Assembly: GCF_000497575.1 (NCBI RefSeq)
Contig: NZ_APJI01000023.1
Span: 1 to 64,000 of the forward strand
DNA from: Afipia sp. OHSU_II-C1
GTDB taxonomy: Bacteria; Pseudomonadota; Alphaproteobacteria; Rhizobiales; Xanthobacteraceae
Length of the DNA stretch: 64,000 nt
Direction: 5' to 3'
Shown here: piece after piece, positions 32,498-44,673 of the stretch
How the letters are laid out: each line of letters begins with the position of its first letter
Position numbering within the stretch: position 1 is the stretch's first letter
Program-made: the position numbers and the translations under genes
The notes under the pieces: generated by a model
What the model was told of the DNA's origin: nothing
The model's input: only the letters and a program-made list of their open reading frames with translations
Database searches by the model: none

Positions 32498-34090
32498 CTA
32501 CGCCACGCCGCGCTTGCGGCCTTCCCAGTAAGGCGCACGCAGCGCCTTGCGGTCAATCTTGCCGAGCCCCGTGACCGGAATGACATCGACGAAATCGATG
32601 GTCTTCGGCGACCACGGCGCGCCGCGCTTGTCTTTCACATGGGCCTGCAACTCGGCGACGCCGCTGTTGGCGCCGGATTTCAGCACCACAAAGCCTTTCA
32701 CCGCCTCGCCCCACTTGTCGTCGGGAATGCCGATCACCGCGGCGGAGGCAACGGCGGGATGCGACATCAGCGCATCCTCGACCTCGCGCGGATAGATGTT
32801 GAAGCCGCCGGAGATGATCATGTCCTTGGTGCGGTCGACGATATAGAAGTAGCCCTCCTCGTCCTTCACCGCGACATCGCCGGTGTGCAGCCAGCCGCCT
32901 TTCAGGGTTTCGGCATTGGCCTCGGTGCGCTTCCAGTAACCGTCCATCACCAGCGGACCGCGCACGCAGATCTCGCCGGGCTCATTGATGCCGACCTCGC
33001 GCATCTCCGCGTCGAACAGCTTGACGTCCACGAACGGGCTGGCGCGGCCGCAGGAGCCGAGCCGCTGCGGCTTGGTCTCGTCATGGTCGATCTTGCGCAT
33101 CGAGGTGATGCATTGCGGCGCTTCGGTCTGGCCGTAAAGCTGCACGAACACCTTGCCGAAAATCTTCATGCCCTCTAACAGGCGATCCGGCGACATCGGC
33201 GCGGCGCCATAGACGATCATTTCCAGCGACGACATGTCGTGACGCTTGCGCAGGTCTTCGTTGTCGATCAGCGCATAGATCAGCGTCGGCACCAGGAAGG
33301 TCGAGTTGATCTTCTCCGCCGCGACCACGCCCGCATAGACCTCGGGCTCGAAGCCCTGCACGAGGCGCATCAGGCCGCCGCGCATCATCACCGGAAACAG
33401 CGTGACACCGGCGGCGTGGCTGATCGGGGTCGCGGCAAGGAAACGGATCTGTTCGGGCCAGTCCCAGTCCGAATAGAGCAGCAGCGTCATTGTTATCAGG
33501 GCGCGATGCGGCAGCATCACGCCCTTGGAGCGGCCGGTGGTGCCGCCGGTGTAGGCCAGAAACGCGATCTCATGGGACGAGCTTTCGTCGACCAGCGGCG
33601 CGGCTTTAACCGTCGCGAGGTCCGGCATGATGTCGCGCACGCCGTCCATCGGACCGATCGAATAGAGATTCTTCAGCGACGGCACCCGGTTCTTGATCGC
33701 CATGCCCCGTGGGCCGAACTTGGCACCCTCGACAATCAGAAGATCGATCTCGGCATCCTCGATGATGAAGGCGTGGTCGTCCTCCGCCGCCATCGGATGC
33801 AGCGGCGTGTAGCGCACGCCCATCACCAGCGCGGCGCAGATCGCGGCCCATGATTCAGCGCGGTTGCTGGCCAGAATGGAGAGCGCGCTGCCCTTCTTGA
33901 GCCCGAGGGAGCGGAACAGGCTGATGAACCGGCCGATGGTGTCGCCGAGTTCGCGGTAGCTCCACCGCACCTTGCCGTCGGCGATGGCGGGCTGGTCGGC
34001 ATACCGGCCCACCGCATTGACGATCAGATTCCCGATCGTTCCGCCCGAATGAAGGTGATGCAATTCCGGCGCAACGCCCGCTGAACTCAT
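32498..34090 (-). CDS. Long-chain-type AMP-forming acyl-CoA ligase
   Basis: 530 residues from ATG 34090, chosen because AGGAGA lies 8-13 bases upstream. ANL motifs: LAYTGGTTGRSKGVMLPHRA, LYGQTEAPQCIT, GGWLHTGDVAVKDEEGYFYI, DRTKDMIISGGFNIYPREVE and the catalytic Lys in PVTGLGKIDRKALR. The pattern is that of FadD-like fatty-acid or aryl-acid CoA ligases, and I cannot fix the chain. It is divergent from carA; palindromes in its promoter (34148-34183) suggest a dedicated repressor. Different subfamily from the ligase at 29341. Confidence 0.92.
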   Translation of the reverse strand: MSSAGVAPELHHLHSGGTIGNLIVNAVGRYADQPAIADGKVRWSYRELGDTIGRFISLFRSLGLKKGSALSILASNRAESWAAICAALVMGVRYTPLHPMAAEDDHAFIIEDAEIDLLIVEGAKFGPRGMAIKNRVPSLKNLYSIGPMDGVRDIMPDLATVKAAPLVDESSSHEIAFLAYTGGTTGRSKGVMLPHRALITMTLLLYSDWDWPEQIRFLAATPISHAAGVTLFPVMMRGGLMRLVQGFEPEVYAGVVAAEKINSTFLVPTLIYALIDNEDLRKRHDMSSLEMIVYGAAPMSPDRLLEGMKIFGKVFVQLYGQTEAPQCITSMRKIDHDETKPQRLGSCGRASPFVDVKLFDAEMREVGINEPGEICVRGPLVMDGYWKRTEANAETLKGGWLHTGDVAVKDEEGYFYIVDRTKDMIISGGFNIYPREVEDALMSHPAVASAAVIGIPDDKWGEAVKGFVVLKSGANSGVAELQAHVKDKRGAPWSPKTIDFVDVIPVTGLGKIDRKALRAPYWEGRKRGVA

Positions 34091-34147
34091 GGATATGTCT
34101 CCTGCCTTGCCGCAGTTCTTTCCCGGCTGCGTGGAGGCGCAGATTAG

Positions 34148-34183
34148 GGTTCTCTTGACACCTGTCAATTTTTCCAGAGAACC
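34148..34183 (-). promoter_or_regulatory. Nested palindromes upstream of the acyl-CoA ligase gene
   Basis: TTGACACCTGTCAA (34155-34168) is a perfect 14-base palindrome that includes a TTGACA -35 on either strand. It is framed by GGTTCTC (34148-34154) and GAGAACC (34177-34183), which also pair. This is typical of a TetR/GntR-type operator for fatty-acid genes. No regulator gene is adjacent. Confidence 0.55.
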
Positions 34184-34254
34184 CCAAAAAACCTGATGAA
34201 ACATACCTGTTCCGCCTTTGACGCGCCGCGGCACAGGGGTTATGTGATGGGCTT

Positions 34255-35445
34255 ATGACCACATCAGATAACTCCTCAGCCTGGCCGGACCTCAAACCGA
34301 CCGCGCTCCTCGTGCTCGCCGATGGCACCGTGCTGGAAGGCTTCGGCCTCGGTGCGGAAGGCCAGGCGGTTGGCGAAGTCTGCTTCAACACGGCGATGAC
34401 CGGTTATGAGGAAATCCTCACCGATCCGTCCTATGCCGGGCAGCTCATCACCTTCACATTTCCGCATATCGGAAATGTCGGCACCAACGATGAAGACATC
34501 GAAACGGTGAACATGGCGGCAACGCCGGGCGCACGCGGCGTGATCCTGCGCGCGGGCATCACCGATCCGTCGAATTATCGCGCCGCCAGGCATCTCGATG
34601 CATGGCTAAAGGCGCGCGGCATCATCGGCCTGTCGGGCATCGACACGCGCGCGCTGACCGCGCTGATCCGCAGCAAGGGCATGCCCAACGCCGTGATCGC
34701 CCACAACAAGGACGGCAAGTTCGATCTGCACGGCCTCAAGGAAGAAGCGCGCGAGTGGCCCGGCCTGGAGGGCATGGACCTCGTGCCGATGGTGACCAGC
34801 ACCCAGCGCTTCAACTGGGACGAGACGCCGTGGGAGTGGAACAACGGGTTCGGCAAGCAGGACAAGCCGGAATTCAATGTCGTCGCCATCGACTACGGCA
34901 TCAAGCGCAACATCCTGCGTCTGCTCGCCGGAGAAGGCTGCAAGGTCACGGTTGTCACCGCGAAGACGTCCGCCGAAGACATTTTGGCGATGAAGCCGGA
35001 CGGCGTGTTCCTGTCGAACGGCCCCGGCGATCCGGCAGCGACCGGCGAATACGCCGTGCCTGTCATCAAGAAGGTGATCGAGTCCGGAACGCCGACCTTC
35101 GGCATTTGCCTTGGCCACCAGATGCTCGGCCTCGCCGTCGGCGGCAAGACCATGAAGATGCATCAGGGCCATCACGGCGCCAACCATCCGGTGAAGGACC
35201 TCACCACCGGCAAGGTCGAGATCACGTCGATGAACCATGGCTTCGCCGTGGACAAGGCTACGCTCCCGGACAACGTCACGCAGACGCACATCTCGCTGTT
35301 CGACGACTCGAATTGCGGCATCGCGCTGGAAGACAAACCGGTGTTCTCGGTGCAGTACCACCCAGAGGCGTCACCCGGTCCGCGCGACTCGCACTATCTG
35401 TTCCGGCGGTTCGCCGATCTGATGCGCGAGAAAAAGCGGGCTTAA
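34255..35445 (+). CDS. carA: Carbamoyl-phosphate synthase small subunit
   Basis: 396 residues. N-terminal CarA domain (LVLADGTVLEGFGLGAEGQA, TAMTGYEEILTDPSYAGQLI) and C-terminal class I glutamine amidotransferase (VVAIDYGIKRNILRLLA, LSNGPGDPAATGEY) with nucleophile Cys285 in FGICLGHQMLGLA and His369/Glu371 in YHPEASPGP. It hydrolyses glutamine and channels ammonia to CarB for carbamoyl phosphate, feeding arginine and pyrimidine synthesis. carB is 5 kb downstream, not adjacent. Its last codons overlap a hairpin that terminates the convergent antiporter gene. Confidence 0.98.
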   Translation: MTTSDNSSAWPDLKPTALLVLADGTVLEGFGLGAEGQAVGEVCFNTAMTGYEEILTDPSYAGQLITFTFPHIGNVGTNDEDIETVNMAATPGARGVILRAGITDPSNYRAARHLDAWLKARGIIGLSGIDTRALTALIRSKGMPNAVIAHNKDGKFDLHGLKEEAREWPGLEGMDLVPMVTSTQRFNWDETPWEWNNGFGKQDKPEFNVVAIDYGIKRNILRLLAGEGCKVTVVTAKTSAEDILAMKPDGVFLSNGPGDPAATGEYAVPVIKKVIESGTPTFGICLGHQMLGLAVGGKTMKMHQGHHGANHPVKDLTTGKVEITSMNHGFAVDKATLPDNVTQTHISLFDDSNCGIALEDKPVFSVQYHPEASPGPRDSHYLFRRFADLMREKKRA

Positions 35446-35459
35446 GTCTCAAGCCCGCT
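35431..35459 (-). terminator. Terminator shared by antiporter and carA, inside the carA 3' end
   Basis: AGCGGGCTT (35435-35443) and AAGCCCGCT (35451-35459) form a 9-base stem with loop AAGTCTC. On the minus strand a T run follows (35431-35435 is A on plus), so it serves the antiporter gene. The left arm includes the carA stop codon. Confidence 0.7.
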
Positions 35460-35464
35460 TCCCC

Positions 35465-37012
35465 TTACGACTTCGCCGCGCTGAGTTCGGCCCAGTCGAA
35501 CTCCTCTTCCAGCCGGTGAAACGCGTCATCGCCGATTTCACCGGAATCGCGCATCTCGAACAGCACACGTCGCGCGGCATCGATCGCCTGCAACCGCACA
35601 GGATCGGCAGGCAGTTCGCTCGACATCAGACCATCCGGATTGCTTTCGGCCTGATCGAGCAACTGCCGGTATTCAAGCCGCAGCAATTCCGCCGCGGGCG
35701 AGGTGTTGCCGTCGATCGCTTCCAGCGCCGCATGCAAGGCCGCGCGGCGCGCCCAGCCGATCTCCTGACCGACCGGATCGCCATCATCCAGCGCAAACCA
35801 GTCGATCAGCGGCCGCAGCGTCAGCCCCTGAATGACGAGCGTGCCCAGCACCACCCCGAAGGCGGTGAGCAGGATCAGATCGCGATAGGGAAAGCCCACC
35901 GGCAGCGCGAACGCAGCCGCGAGCGTGACGATGCCGCGCATCCCGCACCACGAGATCAGCAGGCTGCTCTTGACCGATGGAACGCCGGATTTCCGCTCCG
36001 GGTTGTAGCCGTAGCGCAGGAGCTTCGCGCGCACGACGGTGATGTAACACATCATCCAGATAATCCGCACCACGATCACGGTCACGAGCACGATGCCGGC
36101 GACGATGCAGTACTGCTGGCGGACCGACCCGTCGCCCAGCCCGCTCCAGATCGGCCGCAACTGCATTCCGATCAGTACGAACGCCATCACATTGAGAAGA
36201 AAGACGACCGTCTCCCACACCGCATAGGACGGCACGCGCATTCGCGCCGAGGTGAGCATCGGCACGCTGCGTGAGATGACGATGGCATAGACCACGATGG
36301 TCAGGATGGCCGACAGTTGCAGCTTCTCGGCGATGATCCAGACAACAAACGTTGTCGCGAACTGCATGATGATCGCGGTTGGCACGTCGGAGATCCGCGT
36401 CAGCAGCGGCATTATCACCCGCGCCAGCACATAGCCGGCGATGACGCTGCCGATCAGCGACAGCGTGAGCGCCGGGGCGATGCTCTCCAGACTCAATGAT
36501 GACGCCATCGCTGCGCCGACGGCGATACGATAGATCAGCAGCGCGCTGGCATCGTTGAGCAGGCTTTCGCCCTCGAGAATTTTCTGGATGCGGTAAGGCA
36601 GCCGGACACTGCGCAGGATCGCCGTCGCGGCGGCGGCGTCCGGCGGCGCAACGATGGCGCCGAGGGCGACCGCCGCGGCCCACGGCATCTCCGGCACCAG
36701 CCAGCGCACCACGACGGCGACAGCCACGGTGGTGACGCCGACCGCAGCCACCACCAGCATGGCGACCGGAAGCCAGTTGTCCCGCAGATCGCGGGTGGAC
36801 GTGTCGAACGCCGCATCGAGCAGCACCGGCGCGACGAACAGCGCCAGCGCCAGATCCGGCTCAAGGGTCCAGTTGGGTGAACTGGGCAGGAGCGCAATCG
36901 CGATGCCGCCGAGCGCCAGAAAGGTCGGGTAAGGCACGCCAAGACGCCGCGCCAGTGCCGACAGCAGCATGGCGCCCATCAACAGGCCGATCAGCCATTC
37001 GAATGCGTGCAA
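35465..37012 (-). CDS. CPA1-family Na+/H+ antiporter
   Basis: 515 residues from TTG 37012, chosen because GGAGA lies just upstream; the longer frame to 37087 would start inside the dps terminator. About 12 TM helices; CPA1 motifs GAIVAPPDAAAATAILRSVR (ion-binding Asp), EGESLLNDASALLIYRIAVG and WCGMRGIVTLAAAFALP. A cytoplasmic tail of ~100 residues (EEEFDWAEL at the end) is typical. It exchanges Na+ or K+ for protons across the inner membrane. Sits between carA and dps without operon partners. Confidence 0.9.
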   Translation of the reverse strand: MHAFEWLIGLLMGAMLLSALARRLGVPYPTFLALGGIAIALLPSSPNWTLEPDLALALFVAPVLLDAAFDTSTRDLRDNWLPVAMLVVAAVGVTTVAVAVVVRWLVPEMPWAAAVALGAIVAPPDAAAATAILRSVRLPYRIQKILEGESLLNDASALLIYRIAVGAAMASSLSLESIAPALTLSLIGSVIAGYVLARVIMPLLTRISDVPTAIIMQFATTFVVWIIAEKLQLSAILTIVVYAIVISRSVPMLTSARMRVPSYAVWETVVFLLNVMAFVLIGMQLRPIWSGLGDGSVRQQYCIVAGIVLVTVIVVRIIWMMCYITVVRAKLLRYGYNPERKSGVPSVKSSLLISWCGMRGIVTLAAAFALPVGFPYRDLILLTAFGVVLGTLVIQGLTLRPLIDWFALDDGDPVGQEIGWARRAALHAALEAIDGNTSPAAELLRLEYRQLLDQAESNPDGLMSSELPADPVRLQAIDAARRVLFEMRDSGEIGDDAFHRLEEEFDWAELSAAKS

Positions 37013-37085
37013 GAAACGTCTCCACCCCGCCCCGCGAAAGCGGGACACCTTATTAGCATGGGCCGAAGACAGATCGGAATGAAAC

Positions 37086-37114
37086 AAAACGCCCGCTACG
37101 AGGCGGGCGTTTTT
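37086..37114. terminator. Bidirectional terminator of dps
   Basis: AAAACGCCCGC (37086-37096) and GCGGGCGTTTT (37103-37113) form an 11-base perfect stem with loop TACGAG and T on both sides. Placed after the dps stop on the minus strand. Confidence 0.85.
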
Positions 37115-37137
37115 CCAGAACGCGACGTTTTTGGAAA

Positions 37138-37662
37138 TCAGGCTTCGTTGCCGCCCTCCTGGCGGCTTGCCTCGAACAGGAACCAGGTCCGGCGCTCGGC
37201 AGCGTCGATGAAATTATCGAGGATGTTCCCTGTCGGCGTGTCGTCGTATTTGTCGGCGATTTCGCGCGCCTTGCGCATGGCGACAACAGATTTTTTGTTG
37301 TCTTCCATCAGTTCGCGCAGCATCTCGCGCGGCGGCACGAATTTTTCGTCATTATCCTTGATGCTGGTCAGCTTGGCGAGGTGGCCGACGGAGCGCAGCG
37401 TAGTACCACCAATCTTGCGGACGCGCTCGGCCAACTCATCAATGGATGCGAAGATCGCCTCGGCCTGCTCGTCCAACAGCAGATGATAGTCGCGGAAATG
37501 GCGTCCGCTGACATGCCAGTGGAAATTCTTGGTCTTGATGTAAAGCGCGAACGCATCGGCCACCAGCGGGTTGATCGCTGCCGAAATCTTGTCGACAGCC
37601 TCCTGCGAGAGGTCGGTGGGCGTATCGAGATCGGGGGAAACGGTGGTCCTGGTTTTGCTCAC
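37138..37662 (-). CDS. dps: Dps-family ferritin-like protein
   Basis: 174 residues. Ferroxidase ligands of Dps: NFHWHVSGRHFRDYHLLLDE with its two His of HWH and later D/E residues (DEQAEAIFASIDELAERVRK), then GHLAKLTSI and RKAREIADKYDD. Dps forms 12-mers that oxidise Fe(II) with peroxide and protect DNA. A 35-residue N-terminal tail with several polar residues may bind DNA. No ICE box is evident upstream. Confidence 0.95.
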   Translation of the reverse strand: MSKTRTTVSPDLDTPTDLSQEAVDKISAAINPLVADAFALYIKTKNFHWHVSGRHFRDYHLLLDEQAEAIFASIDELAERVRKIGGTTLRSVGHLAKLTSIKDNDEKFVPPREMLRELMEDNKKSVVAMRKAREIADKYDDTPTGNILDNFIDAAERRTWFLFEASRQEGGNEA

Positions 37663-37814
37663 GGCGGGGCCTTCCTGCTAGGAGATAGAGATCAGGCGAT
37701 GGACAGGGATCGCCAGACCTTCTAACGCATCCTGCAACCGCCGGTTCCTGCACAAGGAACCCTTCATTTGGAGGCATGGTTCTGCGGCAACGCAGGGATG
37801 CCATTAACGTAGAG

Positions 37815-37857
37815 GCATGATCTTCCGAAAACCGGCTTCCACTTTTCGGGATCATGC
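37815..37857. repeat. Rhizobial GATCATGC palindromic repeat
   Basis: GCATGATC (37815-37822) and GATCATGC (37850-37857) flank TTCCGAAAACCGG and CCACTTTTCGG. This matches the widespread rhizobial element with GATCATGC ends and CGGTTTTCGG/CCGAAAAGTGG arms. An ATG at 37854 is part of the repeat, so the next gene more likely starts at 37872. Confidence 0.8.
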
Positions 37858-37871
37858 TGCCGGACAGGCCG

Positions 37872-38564
37872 ATGGACGACTGGATCGACTATTACGATTC
37901 AACGCATACGATTTATGTCAGCAAGCTGCATCGCGATGTGCATTTCCGCGTGATCGCCAATGACATTCTCAGCTATGTGCCCTCGCCCGACGCTGTCGTG
38001 CTCGACTATTCGTGCGGGGAAGCACTGTTCGCAGCGGGGGTTGCCGCCGCCTGCCGGAAGCTCATTCTCGCCGAACCCGCGCCCGGCGTGCGCGGGCGGC
38101 TGAGTGCGCGCTTCGGCCCGAACCCGAAAATCGATGTCCGCTCCCTCGACGACCTTCAGCAATTGCCGGATCGCTCGGTCGACCTCGCGGTGATGATTTC
38201 GGTCGCGCAGTACATGACGCCGGCCGAACTCGACCGTGCCTTCAGCCTGATGCGGCGTATCCTGAAGCCTGGCGGCAAGCTCGTGCTCGGCGACATCCTG
38301 CGGCCGGAAGTGGGCGCCGCCACCGACGTGATCGCGCTGCTCAAGCTCGCGGCCAAAAACGGCTTCCTGACCGACGCGCTGTGGGGCCTCGCGCGCACCG
38401 CCCTCTCCGATTACTGGCAATTGCGCCAGAGCATCGGACTGCAGCGCTATGGCGAAGCGGACATGGTTGCGAAGCTGAAGGCTGCAGGTTTTTCGCCGGT
38501 CCGCGCCAAAACCAATGTCGGCTACAACCCGGCCCGCATGACCTTCGTGGCGTTGCGCAACTGA
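37872..38564 (+). CDS. SAM-dependent methyltransferase
   Basis: 230 residues from ATG 37872 (MDDWIDYYDSTHTIYVSKLH); the ATG at 37854 lies in a repeat. Motif I is AVVLDYSCGEALFAAGVAAA, motif II ILAEPA, motif III DLAVMISVAQYM and then ILKPGGKLVLGDIL. The CGE loop is a variant of GxG. Class I fold with unknown substrate, possibly a quinone or small lipid. Next gene is convergent. Confidence 0.85.
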   Translation: MDDWIDYYDSTHTIYVSKLHRDVHFRVIANDILSYVPSPDAVVLDYSCGEALFAAGVAAACRKLILAEPAPGVRGRLSARFGPNPKIDVRSLDDLQQLPDRSVDLAVMISVAQYMTPAELDRAFSLMRRILKPGGKLVLGDILRPEVGAATDVIALLKLAAKNGFLTDALWGLARTALSDYWQLRQSIGLQRYGEADMVAKLKAAGFSPVRAKTNVGYNPARMTFVALRN

Positions 38565-38573
38565 GCGCGCTAC

Positions 38574-38975
38574 CTATCGGCCGCGCGCCGTTCGCTTCGG
38601 CGTTTCATCCTCCACCGCAACGAATTCGCATTCGGGCAATTCGAGGCGATCGGCGTCACGTTTGACGGCCGAAAGAATAGAATCGATCAGACCGGGAAAC
38701 CGGGCTTCGATATCCTTCCTCCGCAAACGCATGTAGCGGGCCGTGCCCTCGATCTTTGTGTGAACGAGCCCCGCCTCCCGAAGTCTCGCAAAATGGTAGG
38801 CGAGATTGGATTTCGCACCGAACCCGCTGAAGTCGCCGCAGCGCAGGTCGGATTCGCGGTTTTCATGATTAGCAAGGTTGTAGACGATCGCCAGCCGCGT
38901 CGGATCGCTCAAGCAATCCAACAACATAGGCAGTTCGATCTGATCCCGCGTGGGGTGCAAGGGAATGCGCGCCAT
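38574..38975 (-). CDS. ArsR-like winged-helix regulator (MFS-exporter partner)
   Basis: 133 residues: RDQIELPMLLDCLSDPTRLA, IVYNLANHENRESDLRCGDF, GAKSNLAYHFARLREAGLVH, TKIEGTARYMRLRRKDIEA. The recognition helix SNLAYHFARL and wing GTARYMRL fit ArsR/HTH_20 repressors. It is divergent from the MFS exporter with paired GTTCAA-N6-TTGAAC operators between them, so it probably represses the exporter and itself. Confidence 0.88.
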   Translation of the reverse strand: MARIPLHPTRDQIELPMLLDCLSDPTRLAIVYNLANHENRESDLRCGDFSGFGAKSNLAYHFARLREAGLVHTKIEGTARYMRLRRKDIEARFPGLIDSILSAVKRDADRLELPECEFVAVEDETPKRTARGR

Positions 38976-39011
38976 GCGTTAAATGTAGCAACGCTCTGCG
39001 TTCGGCGCAAT

Positions 39012-39029
39012 GTTCAATAGTTATTGAAC
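39012..39029. promoter_or_regulatory. Operator 1 (GTTCAATA-GT-TATTGAAC)
   Basis: A perfect palindrome, with half-sites GTTCAA and TTGAAC 6 bases apart. It lies between the divergent ArsR-like and MFS genes and just upstream of a TTGACA -35 (39033-39038) directed toward the MFS gene. Confidence 0.7.
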
Positions 39030-39060
39030 TAATTGACATCCAGCCCCTGCGAGCCCATTA

Positions 39061-39078
39061 GTTCAATGAATTTTGAAC
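39061..39078. promoter_or_regulatory. Operator 2 (GTTCAA-N6-TTGAAC)
   Basis: Same half-sites and spacing as operator 1, 49 bases downstream centre to centre, ending 13 bases before the MFS start at 39092. With operator 1 it brackets the promoter, which fits repression by a looped or paired dimer. Confidence 0.7.
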
Positions 39079-39091
39079 AATGAGGCCTGTG

Positions 39092-40264
39092 ATGAGCTTG
39101 TACTGGTTGGCGCTGACGGCATTCGCGATCGGCACCGAAGCATTCGTGATCGCGGGCCTCCTCCCGGTGATCGCATCGGACGTTCACATCTCGCTGGTGG
39201 CCACGGGGCAACTCGTGACGGCCTATGCCCTCACCTACGCGGTCGGCTCGCCGATCCTCGCGGTGCTGTTCAACAATGTCGATCGCAAGCTGACTCTCAT
39301 TCTCGCCTTGAGTTTTTTCATCGCCGGCAATCTGGCTGCCGCGACGGCAGACGGATTTGCAGTGCTGCTCATCTCGCGGATGGTGATGGCCGTAGGCGCC
39401 GGCCTCGCCATGCCGACAGCAACTGCCGTCGCGGTTGCCGTCGCGACGCCCGAACGGCGCGGCCGCGCCGTCGCGATCGTGATTTCCGGCATGACCATCG
39501 CGACGGTGGTGGGCGTTCCGCTCGGGACCATGATCGGCAGCAGTTTCGGCTGGCGCGCTACATTCGTGCTGGTCGCCGGCCTCGGCGCGATTGCGCTGGC
39601 CGGCCTGGTGTTTGGCCTGCCCCGCAGTTTGCCGCGTGCAGCAGCCAGTTTCGCACAACGTGTCGCTATCGCGCGTCACCCCTCGGTGTTGCAAACGCTC
39701 GGCACCACCACGATCTGGGCGGCGTCCGTCTTCACGGTGTTCACCTATATCGCCATCCCGTTGCACGACATTGGCCTGTCCACGCCTGCGGTCAGCTTCG
39801 CATTGCTTGTATTCGGCGTAGCCGCCGCGATCGGCAACACGGCGGGAGGACGACTGGTCGATCGCTTCGGACCGACCGCAATCGGGGTGCTGGGCCTGGC
39901 CCAATTGGTCGTCGTATTCGCGATGCAATCGGTGGCGCTGAAATTCCTGCCGCCGGAACTGGCGGCATATGCGATGCTGCTGTTGATCTTCTTGTGGGGT
40001 CTCGCCGGCTGGGCCTTCTACGTGGCGCAGGTGGTTACCCTCGTCCGCCTCTCGCCGGATGCCCCCATGATCGCCCTGTCTCTGAACGCATCCGCCATGT
40101 ACCTCGGAATTGGGCTGGGCGGCGTCATCGGCGGCGCCGTCTTGTCCACCCTCAAACCGACGGACCTGGGGTGGGTCGCCGCCTGCGGCTTCCTGGCGGC
40201 ACTGGCACTTGCTCTGTGGCGCACACGGCAGGAAAGCCCGAAACTGCATAAAATTGCCGGTTGA
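39092..40264 (+). CDS. MFS drug/arabinose-type exporter (DHA1 family)
   Basis: 390 residues from ATG 39092, with GAGG 6-9 bases upstream; ATG 39080 overlaps an operator and lacks a ribosome site. Twelve TM helices. MFS signatures: LTAFAIGTEAFVIAGLLPVI, NVDRKLTLI for loop 2-3 and GRAVAIVISGMTIATVVGVP for helix 5. It resembles the AraJ/YdhP group of exporters of sugars or drugs. A terminator follows at 40348. Confidence 0.9.
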   Translation: MSLYWLALTAFAIGTEAFVIAGLLPVIASDVHISLVATGQLVTAYALTYAVGSPILAVLFNNVDRKLTLILALSFFIAGNLAAATADGFAVLLISRMVMAVGAGLAMPTATAVAVAVATPERRGRAVAIVISGMTIATVVGVPLGTMIGSSFGWRATFVLVAGLGAIALAGLVFGLPRSLPRAAASFAQRVAIARHPSVLQTLGTTTIWAASVFTVFTYIAIPLHDIGLSTPAVSFALLVFGVAAAIGNTAGGRLVDRFGPTAIGVLGLAQLVVVFAMQSVALKFLPPELAAYAMLLLIFLWGLAGWAFYVAQVVTLVRLSPDAPMIALSLNASAMYLGIGLGGVIGGAVLSTLKPTDLGWVAACGFLAALALALWRTRQESPKLHKIAG

Positions 40265-40347
40265 TCGCAGCCTTAAAGGCCTTTCACCGCTCCGGAATCT
40301 GGTCTAAAGACACGGCGCGCGCGAGGGCAACCTGGCGCTTGGCTCAA

Positions 40348-40375
40348 GGGACGCGCGGATGCGCGCCCTTTTTTT
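40348..40375 (+). terminator. Terminator of the MFS gene
   Basis: GGG(A)CGCGC-GGAT-GCGCGCCC hairpin with one bulged A and seven T, 83 bases after the MFS stop and 28 bases before carB. Confidence 0.75.
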
Positions 40376-40402
40376 GTGCCCAATTTCCTGCCGTGAGACT
40401 GA

Positions 40403-43867
<3,465 letters not shown>

Positions 43868-44041
43868 AATTGGTAGCCGGTCGGCTTGGCCGGCGTAGTA
43901 TAAAGTGGGACCAGCGGCGGGAACCGTCTCGCTGCGTTCATGTTCTCATTCGTTGCCCGGCGGCCCAAGGCGCCAAAGGGATCACATCACATGTTTCGCG
44001 CGCCCGGCCAGTTCCGACGCGCGAGATACAAGGACGGCGAA

Positions 44042-44518
44042 ATGGTTGAGAAGGTACCGATGACACAGGGCGGATACGCCGCCCTGGAAGTTGAACTGAA
44101 GCAGCGCCAGTCGGTGGATCGCCCGCGCATTGTCGAGCAGATCGCCGAAGCGCGTTCGCATGGCGACCTGTCCGAGAACGCCGAGTATCATGCCGCGAAG
44201 GAAGCGCAGTCGCATAACGAGGGCCGCATCGCGGAACTCGAGGACAAGCTCGCGCGCGCCGACATCATCGATGTCTCGAAGCTGTCCGGCGACACCATCA
44301 AGTTCGGCGCGACGGTGACCCTGATCGACGAAGACACCGAGAAGAAGGCCGTCTGGCAGATCGTCGGCGAGACCGAAGCCGACGCCAAGAAGGGCCGCAT
44401 CTCGATCACGTCGCCACTCGCGCGCGCGCTGATCGGCAAGAAGAAGGGCACGTCCGTCGAGGTCGTCGCTCCCGGCGGCGCGAAGGCTTACGAGATCACC
44501 AAGGTGGACTGGAAGTAA
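44042..44518 (+). CDS. greA: Transcription elongation factor GreA
   Basis: 158 residues from ATG 44042 with AAGGA upstream. N-terminal coiled-coil finger ([40 protein letters not shown]) carries the D-x-x-E tip (GDLSENAEY) that stimulates cleavage of backtracked RNA in polymerase. C-terminal FKBP-like domain: [36 protein letters not shown] terminator follows at 44548. Confidence 0.98.
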   Translation: MVEKVPMTQGGYAALEVELKQRQSVDRPRIVEQIAEARSHGDLSENAEYHAAKEAQSHNEGRIAELEDKLARADIIDVSKLSGDTIKFGATVTLIDEDTEKKAVWQIVGETEADAKKGRISITSPLARALIGKKKGTSVEVVAPGGAKAYEITKVDWK

Positions 44519-44547
44519 GCGGGACGCTCGCAACTGCGCAATTCAGG

Positions 44548-44579
44548 AAATGGCCGGGACTTCCCGGCCATTTGCTTTT
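44548..44579 (+). terminator. Terminator of greA
   Basis: AAATGGCCGGG / CCCGGCCATTT with loop ACTT, followed by GCTTTT. Perfect 11-base stem. Confidence 0.85.
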
Positions 44580-44632
44580 GTGATTCCAAATCTCGCGGAA
44601 TGCGAAGAACATCGGTCCCCTTGAATAGCAGG

Positions 44633-44659
44633 CTGGGTCCCCGCCTTCGCGGGGACGAC
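44633..44659. repeat. Small palindromic repeat, identical to 17132-17158
   Basis: GTCCCCGC-CTTC-GCGGGGAC at 44637-44656 with the same flanks as the copy near 17.1 kb. It lies 15 bases upstream of the next gene's ATG. Confidence 0.8.
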
Positions 44660-44673
44660 ATGGTGCGAGCGGA

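Noticed and set aside
39000-39015. GTTC..GTTC pair near operator 1, considered as a LexA box
   Set aside because: The spacer is 8 bases, not 7, and one half-site belongs to the GTTCAATA palindrome.
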